The translations under genes were made by a program, and so were the position numbers. Below the pieces are notes generated by a model. It did not search any database and was not told where the DNA came from. It saw only the letters and a list, made by a program, of their open reading frames with translations. A DNA stretch of 6,534 nucleotides from Treponema sp. (GTDB taxonomy: Bacteria; Spirochaetota; Spirochaetia; Treponematales; Breznakiellaceae): NCBI GenBank assembly GCA_031266095.1, contig JAISBR010000054.1, forward strand, positions 1 through 6,534, in the 5' to 3' direction. Positions 1-5,694 of this stretch are shown piece after piece. Positions within the stretch are counted from its first letter, which is position 1; each line of letters starts with the position of its first letter.

Positions 1-492
1 GCCCTCAAGATGAAAGAAGTTCTGGACGCCTTCAAACAGCGTATCCGGGACGACATTTACACCTTCGTGGAACTTTCCGCCAACCAGTACGGCAAAACCT
101 GGGGAGGGAAGAAGGGGAACATCACCCTTTCCACCTATGACGGCGCCTACCGGCTGGTGGTGGCCATGAACGACCAGATTATTTTTGACGAGCGGCTGCA
201 GATTGCCCGGAAGATTATCGCCGGCTGTCTTGACAGGTGGAGCAGCGGGGCCCGGCCGGAGATCCGGATGCTGGTGAACGATGCGTTCCAGGTGGACAAG
301 GCCGGGAAGATCAACGCGGCCCGGGTGCTGGGGCTGCGGCGTCTGGACATTCAGGACAGCGACTGGCAGAAGGCGATGAAGGCCATTACGGAGAGCATCC
401 AGGTTTCCGGGAGTAAGCAGTACCTCCGGTTTTATGAGTGGAACGAGCAGGGGGAATACATACAGATTCCCCTGGACGTGGCGGCGCTGTAG
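1..492 (+). CDS. DUF3164 family protein, 5' end outside the window
   Basis: The reading frame is open from the first base (Ala-Leu-Lys before the first Met at 10) and ends with TAG at 490-492. The family is recognised from its conserved core: the GGKKGNITL segment, then FDERLQIAR, the ARPEIRMLVNDAFQVDKAGKIN block, RVLGLRRL, and a closing SIQVSGSKQYLRFYE. Family members run to roughly 200 residues and start earlier, so about 40 residues are probably missing and the Met at 10 is unlikely to be the true start. DUF3164 proteins are common in the early regions of Mu-like phages; their biochemical role is not established. In phages I know, the gene usually follows the transposase/ATPase pair, whereas here it precedes it. 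It is followed 23 bases later by the next start. Confidence 0.93.
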   Translation, partial: ALKMKEVLDAFKQRIRDDIYTFVELSANQYGKTWGGKKGNITLSTYDGAYRLVVAMNDQIIFDERLQIARKIIAGCLDRWSSGARPEIRMLVNDAFQVDKAGKINAARVLGLRRLDIQDSDWQKAMKAITESIQVSGSKQYLRFYEWNEQGEYIQIPLDVAAL

Positions 493-515
493 GCCGTTTT
501 TTGGGGAGGAAAGCG

Positions 516-644
516 ATGAGGGGATTTTGGTACCGCCGGGCGGTGGACGTAAAGGAACTGGGTGAGCGGCTTCACTGGAACTGGCTTACCCGGCTGGGCC
601 TCAAGTTGAGGGGATGGGCGGTGGAGCATGGAAAAGTTAAATGA
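516..644 (+). CDS. Small Trp-rich basic protein, 42 residues, unknown function
   Basis: This short frame starts at ATG 516 behind a very strong ribosome-binding site (GGGGAGGAAAGCG, 503-515) and ends at TGA 642-644. The same frame is open upstream to 438, but that part lies inside DUF3164, so 516 is the credible start. The product has four Trp (W5, W21, W23, W34) and many Arg/Lys and could form an amphipathic helix over residues 11-36. There is no signal peptide or clear membrane span. Its last 17 bases overlap the start of the winged-helix gene, which suggests translational coupling. I do not recognise the family. It could be a small DNA- or protein-binding phage factor or an inhibitor of a host enzyme; nothing in the sequence decides this. 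Confidence 0.7.
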   Translation: MRGFWYRRAVDVKELGERLHWNWLTRLGLKLRGWAVEHGKVK

Positions 645-942
645 AAGGCTGCACCTTTCCAGCCAGGAGCGGATCATGGTTATCGTAAATTTTCTGTATG
701 AGAACCATGTATCGGGTCTTGCGAACAAAGAACTTATGGCTCTGGTCAAAACAAGCGGGGCGAACATCTGCCGGGATATAGCGCTGCTTGAACGTTATGG
801 CTGGGTTGTTCGCGGTATTGGGGGAAGGTGGCGCCTGTCGTCGACCTTTGGGGGAATAGCCGGACGCATTATGCGTTCGTACCAGGAGGCAAAACTGCGC
901 TTGACGGAAGAAGAAGCGAAGTACGCCTCCGCGATGCAATAG
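628..942 (+). CDS. IclR-like winged helix-turn-helix DNA-binding protein
   Basis: 104 residues with an N-terminal winged-helix domain. A first helix at about 12-26 is followed by LANKELMALVKTSGANICRD (31-50), where the helix-turn-helix has the recognition helix NICRDIALLERYGW at 46-59, and then a wing at 60-71 (GIGGRWRL). The pattern 'two-residue turn, then RD-x-x-x-LE-x-x-GWV' plus a G-G-RWRLS wing matches the IclR-type N-terminal domain of small proteins often found in early regions of transposable phages. There is no effector-binding IclR domain, so this is a DNA-binding module with a charged C-terminal helix (83-104). The ATG at 628 sits inside the end of the 42-residue gene, preceded by GGTGGAG. 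It is probably an early-region regulator; target sites are unknown. Confidence 0.82.
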   Translation: MEKLNERLHLSSQERIMVIVNFLYENHVSGLANKELMALVKTSGANICRDIALLERYGWVVRGIGGRWRLSSTFGGIAGRIMRSYQEAKLRLTEEEAKYASAMQ

Positions 943-952
943 GGGGAATAAC

Positions 953-1171
953 GTGACGAACGAAAAACCGCACGGTAACGATGTGTCTATCGAACTAATA
1001 GCAAGCATAGCTATTTTTGAAGACGCGACTATTGAACTCGGCAAACGCCTCTGGCTTATAAAAGCTCATGAAACAGAAGGCGTCTTTGAAGAAATCCTTG
1101 TAAAACATGGCATAACAAAGGAATTTGCCGAATTTTGCATGGAAGCAGCGAAGGAGGCTGCTAATGGCTAG
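953..1171 (+). CDS. 72-residue protein resembling the helix-turn-helix of its downstream neighbour
   Basis: It starts at GTG 953 behind AGGGGGAATAAC (941-952) and ends TAG 1169-1171. The product is small and helical. Residues 35-69 align without gaps to residues 72-106 of the DUF3102-like protein encoded next, with 12 of 35 identical by eye (including H39, E40, G43, F45, G53, I54, K56, A59, M63, A66). This suggests a diverged paralogous copy of that domain, although the aromatic residues after the KAY core (Y97, Y99 of the neighbour) are not conserved and DNA binding may be lost. The stop overlaps the next ATG by 8 bases. The gene lies in an AT-richer patch (about 42% GC in 961-1140), unlike the transposase, hinting at separate acquisition. 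No named family is recognised. Confidence 0.75.
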   Translation: MTNEKPHGNDVSIELIASIAIFEDATIELGKRLWLIKAHETEGVFEEILVKHGITKEFAEFCMEAAKEAANG

Positions 1172-2033
1172 AAAGGAAAATGTCATCGCGCCCGAGGCGC
1201 AGGCAATGGATTTAGTTGCACAGAAAAGCAACGAAAATCTGGCTATCGCAAAAAAGCTGCTCGATGCCAACACGGTACTCGGGGAAGAATATTCGACCCT
1301 AAGCTATATCCATGCTACGCGAAACGCGTTTGAACTGCATGAGAAATCCGGCCTTGTCGGCGGCGCCCTGCTCATTGCGATAAGAGAACATGAAGATCAC
1401 GGAAGTTTTTTGAAAGCCCTTGAGCAAATAGGGATAAGCAAAAGCAAGGCATATCGCTATATGCACATTGCCGAGCGGTACAGCAAATTTCCCAATTTGG
1501 GAAATTTGAACAACTCAAAACTCGAACTCCTTGATGAATTCTCTGATTCGGAACTTGAGAAGTTGAATGATGGGGAAGAAGTCGGGGGAATGACCCTTGA
1601 TAGGTGGGAATGTCTACCTGCCACGAAGGTCCGTGAGGAATGCCGGGAGTTTGAAGCAAAGGTTAAGAAACTGGAAGAAGCCCGCAAGCATGAGAGCGAT
1701 ATACGGGAAAATGTTATTGCCCAGAAAGAGGCGAAGATCAACGAACTTGACCAGCAGCTTCGTTACCAGCAGCCGCCTACGAAGGAGCAGCTTGCGCGGG
1801 CAGCCGTCCAGAGGTTTCGGGACCCCATCATCGACAACATCCTGGAAGCCACCAAATGTATGAGCCTGGCAGCCGCGGCCATTGATGAAGCCCAAAAGGT
1901 GCCGGACGTTCCTTACGAGGCTCTGGAGGAACTGCTTAACCCCTGGAAGGAAAGCTTTGACACCTTCTGCGACGCCTCCGCCGACCTGACCGATGCGTTC
2001 AACAATATCCACGTGGATAAAGGCAGGGGGTAG
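1164..2033 (+). CDS. DUF3102-like helix-turn-helix protein with central coiled coil
   Basis: I place the start at ATG 1164, which has AAGGAGG (1151-1157) in front; the frame is open to 1125 but that would bury it in the upstream gene. The product has 289 residues. Residues 50-106 resemble the DUF3102 type seen in phage and plasmid proteins: a helix with GGALLIAIREHEDHGSF, then a helix-turn-helix with IGISKSKAYRYMHIAERY at 89-106. Residues about 155-200 are rich in E/K with heptad-like spacing and probably form a coiled coil (dimerisation). The C-terminal 80 residues are helical and unrecognised. The ISKSKAY core also occurs in the transposase helix-turn-helix. GC content is low in the first half and higher in the second, so the gene may be a fusion. 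The stop is three bases before the transposase GTG. Likely a DNA-binding accessory factor or regulator of transposition; this role is inference. Confidence 0.82.
   Translation: MARKENVIAPEAQAMDLVAQKSNENLAIAKKLLDANTVLGEEYSTLSYIHATRNAFELHEKSGLVGGALLIAIREHEDHGSFLKALEQIGISKSKAYRYMHIAERYSKFPNLGNLNNSKLELLDEFSDSELEKLNDGEEVGGMTLDRWECLPATKVREECREFEAKVKKLEEARKHESDIRENVIAQKEAKINELDQQLRYQQPPTKEQLARAAVQRFRDPIIDNILEATKCMSLAAAAIDEAQKVPDVPYEALEELLNPWKESFDTFCDASADLTDAFNNIHVDKGRG
1484..1508. repeat. 25-bp palindrome (12-base arms, one central base) inside the DUF3102-like gene
   Basis: The arms CAAATTTCCCAA (1484-1495) and TTGGGAAATTTG (1497-1508) are exact reverse complements around a single T at 1496. It encodes the stretch after the helix-turn-helix (KFPNLGNL). 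With a one-base centre it is a poor RNA hairpin but a good shape for a dimeric DNA-binding protein. The function is not known. Confidence 0.75.
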
Positions 2034-2036
2034 TCC

Positions 2037-3749
2037 GTGGCGTCAACGTCCCACAACGAAACGCTGTTCGGCCCCTATGCCCGGCGCATGCAGGACGCCG
2101 CAACGGCGGAAGAACGCAACGCAATCGTACAGGAAATGTGCCGGATGTTCGCCATAAGCAAGAATAAGGCATACACGATGCTTCACCAGTGCGGCTGGGA
2201 ATCCGGCCGGAAGCCGCGGCGGGATGCCGGGAAGAGTTCCGTTGACGAGGCGACGCTTACCAAGCTGGCCGCCATCATCTGGGACAGTGCGCGTAAGAAC
2301 GGGAAGGTGGAACTTTCGGTAAGCGACGCCCGCGCCATTTTACAGGCTAACGGCATCGATATTCCGGTGGGGGACAGCCAACTGCGGGAACTGCTGCGGC
2401 GTAACAAGTTAAACGCCCGGTACGCCAAACAGGCAACACCCTACCAGCGTATGCGCAGCGAATACCCCAACCAGGTGCACATGGCGGACCCCTCGCTGTG
2501 CCTCTTGTACTACACTCCGAACGGGGAACAGCACGTCCTCCACGATGACGAAGTGTATAAAAACAAACCGTTTCTGGAGGGCAAAGAACACTTAAAGTGC
2601 TGGCGCTACGTACTCACCGATCATTTTTCCGCGACCGTCTGCGTGCGCTATTACGCGGCGAAAGGCGAGAAGGCGGAGAATATGTATGACTTCCTGCTGT
2701 ACGCCTGGAGGAAGAAACCAAACCCCGTCTACGGGTTTCACGGGCTGCCTGAAATTCTGGTGTGGGACTGCGGTTCGGCCAACAAGGCGAAAGCGGTTAC
2801 CCGGGCCCTTGCTGCGTTCCGTGTAAAGACGATGCCCCACCTGCCGGGGAACCCGCGGGGCAAGGGGCAGGTTGAAAAATCGAACGACCTGGTGGAGCAC
2901 AAGTTTGAAAGCCGTCTGCGCATCGAACCGGTGAACAGCGTTGACGAACTGAACGAGGCCGTGGAGCGGTGGTGCGCCGCCTTTAATGCGGACAGCATTG
3001 AAAACACCGATTCACGGCTGAGGCGGGGGCGCCGGGCGGTGGGTGTCCGGTACAACCTGTGGAACAGTGTTCCCCAGGACAAGCTGCGGGAACTTCCCGA
3101 CCCTGAAATCTGCCGGCAGGTATTTACCACCGGGATACAGGGCCGGAAAGCGGCGGGGGACCTGACCGTCTCCCTGCTGCACCCCAAGACCCGGCGGGTA
3201 GAAGTGTACAGCCTTGCCGGCCTACCGGGGATCATCATCGGGCAGACGGTAAACGTGCAGCCGGTCCTCGTCGATCCCGAGCCGCTGGTCATCGTCAGTT
3301 ATGAGGAAACGAAGGGAAAGCTTGTCAGCACGGAGCTGCAGCCGATTGAATGGGACCGGGCCGGGTTTGACGTAGATGCGCCGGTATTCGGCAAAGCGTA
3401 CCAACGCCTGCCGGATACCCCGATTGAAACCAACCGCAAGGAACTGGCCCGTGTTGCTTCGGAATTACAAGGAACCCTTAAGGCCCACAGTTTTATTAAC
3501 CCGGTGAATCCTTTTGCGCACCAGCGCACCGGGGAACAGATCACCGTGGCCCAGCCCGATCAGGTCCAGATACACGACATCCTTGTCAGCCACTTCGAGG
3601 CCGCCAAACAGGTTAAGGCCCGGAACGGCTGGGTAGCGGAAAGTTTCATCGGCCGGATGAAGGCGGCGTACCCCGAAGGGGTGCCCTCATCCCTGGTTGA
3701 TGATATCGCCCATGACGAAGCCGGCGGGGACGCCGCGCTGTCCATGTAA
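2037..3749 (+). CDS. A: Mu-like phage transposase (D,D(35)E, MuA type)
   Basis: 570 residues, somewhat shorter than MuA (about 660). It would cut and join phage ends to target DNA during replicative transposition. The N-terminus has a helix-turn-helix at about 29-54 (core ISKNKAY, 40-46) and a second helical DNA-binding region at about 70-125. The catalytic RNase H-like (rve) core spans about 143-320: D151 in VHMADPS, the beta-strand TDHFSATVCVRYY (194-206), D244 in LVWDCGSAN, and E280 in GKGQVEKSND. There are exactly 35 residues between D244 and E280, so all three metal-binding acids are present. Residues about 375-435 look like the Mu-type C-terminal beta-barrel, followed by a helical tail that in MuA contacts MuB. 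Start is GTG 2037 with GGGGG (2026-2030) upstream; the ATPase gene follows after nine bases. Confidence 0.96.
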   Translation: MASTSHNETLFGPYARRMQDAATAEERNAIVQEMCRMFAISKNKAYTMLHQCGWESGRKPRRDAGKSSVDEATLTKLAAIIWDSARKNGKVELSVSDARAILQANGIDIPVGDSQLRELLRRNKLNARYAKQATPYQRMRSEYPNQVHMADPSLCLLYYTPNGEQHVLHDDEVYKNKPFLEGKEHLKCWRYVLTDHFSATVCVRYYAAKGEKAENMYDFLLYAWRKKPNPVYGFHGLPEILVWDCGSANKAKAVTRALAAFRVKTMPHLPGNPRGKGQVEKSNDLVEHKFESRLRIEPVNSVDELNEAVERWCAAFNADSIENTDSRLRRGRRAVGVRYNLWNSVPQDKLRELPDPEICRQVFTTGIQGRKAAGDLTVSLLHPKTRRVEVYSLAGLPGIIIGQTVNVQPVLVDPEPLVIVSYEETKGKLVSTELQPIEWDRAGFDVDAPVFGKAYQRLPDTPIETNRKELARVASELQGTLKAHSFINPVNPFAHQRTGEQITVAQPDQVQIHDILVSHFEAAKQVKARNGWVAESFIGRMKAAYPEGVPSSLVDDIAHDEAGGDAALSM

Positions 3750-3758
3750 GGAACAATT

Positions 3759-4616
3759 ATGCTTAACCTTACCACCCGGAAAGTTTTCGGGATTTTCAAA
3801 GACCCTTTTACCGATGACGTTATCACCGCCGGTGACGTTTATCTGAATGACGGTTCCCGGTTTGCCGCGGAATATCTGTTTCAGACTGCCAAAGCGGGGG
3901 GGATGCTGGCCCTTATTGGGGAGAGCGGGAGCGGTAAAACCACTATCCGCCGCTACGCCATTGACCGCATGGCGGCGGAGGACCAGAAGGTACGGGTTAT
4001 TACCCCCCGGTGTGTAGACAAGACCCGGCTGACCACCAGTACCATCTGCGACGCCGTTATCAATGACTGCTCCACCGAATCCCCCCGGCGCAGCCTGGAG
4101 GGGAAGGCTCGGCAGGTGGAGCGGATCCTGACCAACTCCAGCCGTTCCGGGTTCAGCCATGTCCTGATGATCGAAGAGGCCCACGATTTGAACATCTCCA
4201 CACTTAAATACCTGAAACGTTTTTGGGAGATGGAGGATGGGTTCAAGAAGCTGCTTTCCATCGTGCTTATCGGCCAGATCGAACTGAAATCGAAACTGGA
4301 CGAGTCGAAGAACTGGGAGGCCCGGGAAGTGATCCGGCGTATGGAGATACTGGAGCTTGCGCCCCTGGGGACCGGTGCGGATATTGCCGCGTACCTGGAC
4401 ATCAAGTTTGGGCGGCTGGGCCGGGACCGGAAGAAGATTATCGGGGACGCCGGGTGTGAGGCACTGGCGGCGAAACTGCGGCGGCAGACCCGGAACGGGG
4501 TGGTGTATTCGGTAGCCTATCCGCTTTTGATCAACAACTGGTGCCGCAGGGCAATGAATACGGCGGCGGAACTCGGCGCAACCCTGGTAGACGCCGAAGT
4601 GGTAAACGCACTGTAA
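3759..4616 (+). CDS. B: MuB-like AAA+ ATPase, transposition target-DNA activator
   Basis: 285 residues forming an AAA+ ATPase of the ExeA/MuB/TniB kind. Walker A is GESGSGKT (54-61), Walker B is VLMIEEAH (135-142) with E139/E140 in the catalytic position, a sensor-1 strand lies at LLSIVLIGQ (165-173), and a candidate arginine pair R193-R194 follows in VIRRMEIL. A helical lid domain follows (about 205-285). In Mu-like elements the partner ATPase forms ATP-dependent filaments on DNA, captures target DNA and stimulates the transposase; its position directly behind the transposase gene supports this. ATG 3759 is preceded by TAAGGA with suitable spacing. The N-terminus begins straight into the ATPase fold and I see no separate DNA-binding N-domain like the one in MuB, so it is closer to the ExeA-like phage versions. 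Confidence 0.94.
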   Translation: MLNLTTRKVFGIFKDPFTDDVITAGDVYLNDGSRFAAEYLFQTAKAGGMLALIGESGSGKTTIRRYAIDRMAAEDQKVRVITPRCVDKTRLTTSTICDAVINDCSTESPRRSLEGKARQVERILTNSSRSGFSHVLMIEEAHDLNISTLKYLKRFWEMEDGFKKLLSIVLIGQIELKSKLDESKNWEAREVIRRMEILELAPLGTGADIAAYLDIKFGRLGRDRKKIIGDAGCEALAAKLRRQTRNGVVYSVAYPLLINNWCRRAMNTAAELGATLVDAEVVNAL

Positions 4617-4633
4617 AGAACAGGAGGGGAACG

Positions 4634-4834
4634 ATGAAGATTGATTTGTCTGACGATTGTATGGAAAGGCTGGCGGCCTATAACGCGGAGCATGAGGGGC
4701 GGACATCGCTTTCGGTACTCATTGAGGATGTTCTGGATGCCTATATGGAGCTATGGCCGTTTGGTACCGCCGATGTGTGTGTCCATGCTGAGGAGTGCAT
4801 GCATCACCGGGCTGTTGCCGAACGGGAGGGATAA
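4634..4834 (+). CDS. Small ribbon-helix-helix-like protein with Cys/His-rich tail
   Basis: 66 residues from ATG 4634, chosen because AGGAGGGG (4623-4630) sits just upstream; the frame is open to 4541 but that part overlaps the ATPase gene. The N-terminus (MKIDLSDDCMERLAAYNAE) has the strand-then-helix look of a ribbon-helix-helix fold, with a second helix TSLSVLIEDVLDAYMEL at 24-40. The tail (41-66) contains C49, H51, C55, H57 and H58, which could bind a metal. The assignment to ribbon-helix-helix is by shape only, not by a diagnostic motif. It lies 17 bases after the ATPase gene and three bases before another small DNA-binding-like gene. Confidence 0.75.
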   Translation: MKIDLSDDCMERLAAYNAEHEGRTSLSVLIEDVLDAYMELWPFGTADVCVHAEECMHHRAVAEREG

Positions 4835-4837
4835 AAA

Positions 4838-5152
4838 ATGAAAGAACTTAAAATAACGTTACCGGAAGAGGTACTTGAAAAGTACCGTTATGAAGCGAAG
4901 GTATTTGGCATGACCCCTAATGCGGTAATACGGTTACGGCTTTGCGAACAGGTTTTAGGATTTGACCTTGATATGTCCCGAAAGAGTTACCTCATACAGT
5001 TCGACAAATGGCGGGAAATTGAAGCGTACATAAAAGTTAAGGGCTTTATCTCGATATCTGAATTTGCAACAAAGGCTGCAGAAAATCTGATGAAACGGAA
5101 TGCCCTTACTGAGGCGCAAAAAGCTGAGGCCGACCGGTTACTCAAAAAATGA
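4838..5152 (+). CDS. Small protein with two possible tandem ribbon-helix-helix motifs
   Basis: 104 residues from ATG 4838, with GGGAGGG (4825-4831) as ribosome-binding site. Residues 1-41 look like a ribbon-helix-helix unit: strand KELKITLPEE, helix VLEKYRYEAKVFG, turn, then helix TPNAVIRLRLCEQVLG. Residues 49-92 repeat the plan: strand SYLIQFD, helix KWREIEAYIKVKG, then SISEFATKAAENLMKRN. A single chain with two units could bind DNA as a pseudo-dimer. GC is about 42% in 4861-5100, clearly below its neighbours, suggesting recent acquisition. Its TGA overlaps a possible ATG (5149) of the gp16-like gene. Function unknown; a phage regulator or nucleoid-type protein is the natural guess. Confidence 0.78.
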   Translation: MKELKITLPEEVLEKYRYEAKVFGMTPNAVIRLRLCEQVLGFDLDMSRKSYLIQFDKWREIEAYIKVKGFISISEFATKAAENLMKRNALTEAQKAEADRLLKK

Positions 5153-5153
5153 A

Positions 5154-5188
5154 AGAGACCCCCCTGCGTAAGCCTGCGCAGGGCCTCT
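5154..5188. promoter_or_regulatory. GC-rich hairpin in front of the gp16-like gene
   Basis: The stem CCCTGCG (5162-5168) with CGCAGGG (5177-5183) is closed by an eight-base loop and extended outside an internal bulge by AGAG (5154-5157) with CTCT (5185-5188). No T-tract follows on the + strand, so it is not a standard terminator for this operon. Read on the - strand the stem is followed by a T-rich run (complement of 5142-5153), which would look like a terminator of antisense transcription. It could also tune translation of the gp16-like gene. The second arm is separated from the ATG at 5203 by 14 bases. Confidence 0.45.
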
Positions 5189-5202
5189 ACGGGGATTTTA
5201 GA

Positions 5203-5694
5203 ATGGACCACGGACAAACAAAAAACACGGCGGACCGGCGTAAAAAACTCATTCAGCTTATCCATATCGGCAAGGCAAAGATGGCTCTTACGGACGATGC
5301 GTACCGGGCATTTCTTGAGGGTAGTACCGGAAAGCAATCCTGCACGGATATGAGCGTTCGGCAGCTTGAGGCGGTACTCCGGGGCATGCGCGGGAACGGT
5401 TTTGAACAGAAACCCTGCCGTGTAAAGAGTGAAGATCGGGGCATGGCGAATACCGCACAGCTTGAATACATCAGGGGGATGTGGCAACAGTGCGCCCGGA
5501 ATAAAAATGATGAGGCGCTGCTGGCCTTCGTGAACCGCATTGCCCATGTCAAATCCCTGCGTTTTCTTACGGTACGGACCGCACAAAAAGTAATCCTGGC
5601 GCTCCGGGATATGTCGGCTAAGGCCGCGGTACAGGCCGGCTTTAACCCCGATACTTCGATTCCTGTGGAACCGACGGAGGCGCAGGGTGGGTAA
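5203..5694 (+). CDS. Mu gp16-like protein (DUF1018 family)
   Basis: 163 residues from ATG 5203. The family is recognised from the N-terminal block RRKKLIQLIHIGKAKMALTD followed by DAYRAFLEG (32-40), the repeat-like SVRQLEAVLRGMRGNGF (51-67), and the C-terminal block QLEYIRGMWQQCAR (86-99) with ALLAFVNRIAHVKSLRFLT (105-123). Gp16 is an early-region gene of Mu and its relatives, lying close to mor; its mechanism is unknown to me. Start choice: ATG 5149 overlaps the preceding stop (ATGA) and would add 18 residues, but it lacks a ribosome-binding site and that stretch encodes a GC-rich hairpin. ATG 5203 has GGGGA (5191-5195) at good spacing, and gp16 relatives begin only a few residues before RRKKL. 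Both remain possible. The last eight bases overlap the next gene. Confidence 0.9.
   Translation: MDHGQTKNTADRRKKLIQLIHIGKAKMALTDDAYRAFLEGSTGKQSCTDMSVRQLEAVLRGMRGNGFEQKPCRVKSEDRGMANTAQLEYIRGMWQQCARNKNDEALLAFVNRIAHVKSLRFLTVRTAQKVILALRDMSAKAAVQAGFNPDTSIPVEPTEAQGG

Noticed and set aside
532..544. Short inverted repeat ACCGCC-G-GGCGGT near the start of the 42-residue gene
   Set aside because: Six-base GC-rich arms arise often by chance in this composition. With a one-base loop it is no hairpin, and nothing else marks it as a site.
2154..2230. Possibility that the transposase start is further downstream
   Set aside because: The region encodes a good helix-turn-helix, and GTG 2037 has a strong ribosome-binding sequence three bases after the previous stop, so the longer protein is preferred.
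2738..3292. 184-residue open frame on the - strand
   Set aside because: It lies entirely antisense to the catalytic region of the transposase, has a Ser/Arg-rich low-complexity product and no credible ribosome-binding context.
3687..4706. 339-residue open frame on the - strand
   Set aside because: It is antisense to the well-supported ATPase gene and the end of the transposase gene. The product is Pro/Gly/Arg-rich with no recognisable domain, as expected for a shadow frame in GC-rich coding DNA.
526..4772. Exact 13-base repeat TTTGGTACCGCCG at 526-538 and 4760-4772
   Set aside because: In a window this size about one chance 13-base repeat is not surprising, and both copies lie in unrelated coding contexts.
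4987..5586. 199-residue open frame on the - strand
   Set aside because: It overlaps two coding + strand genes with strong family or ribosome-binding support. No motif is recognisable.
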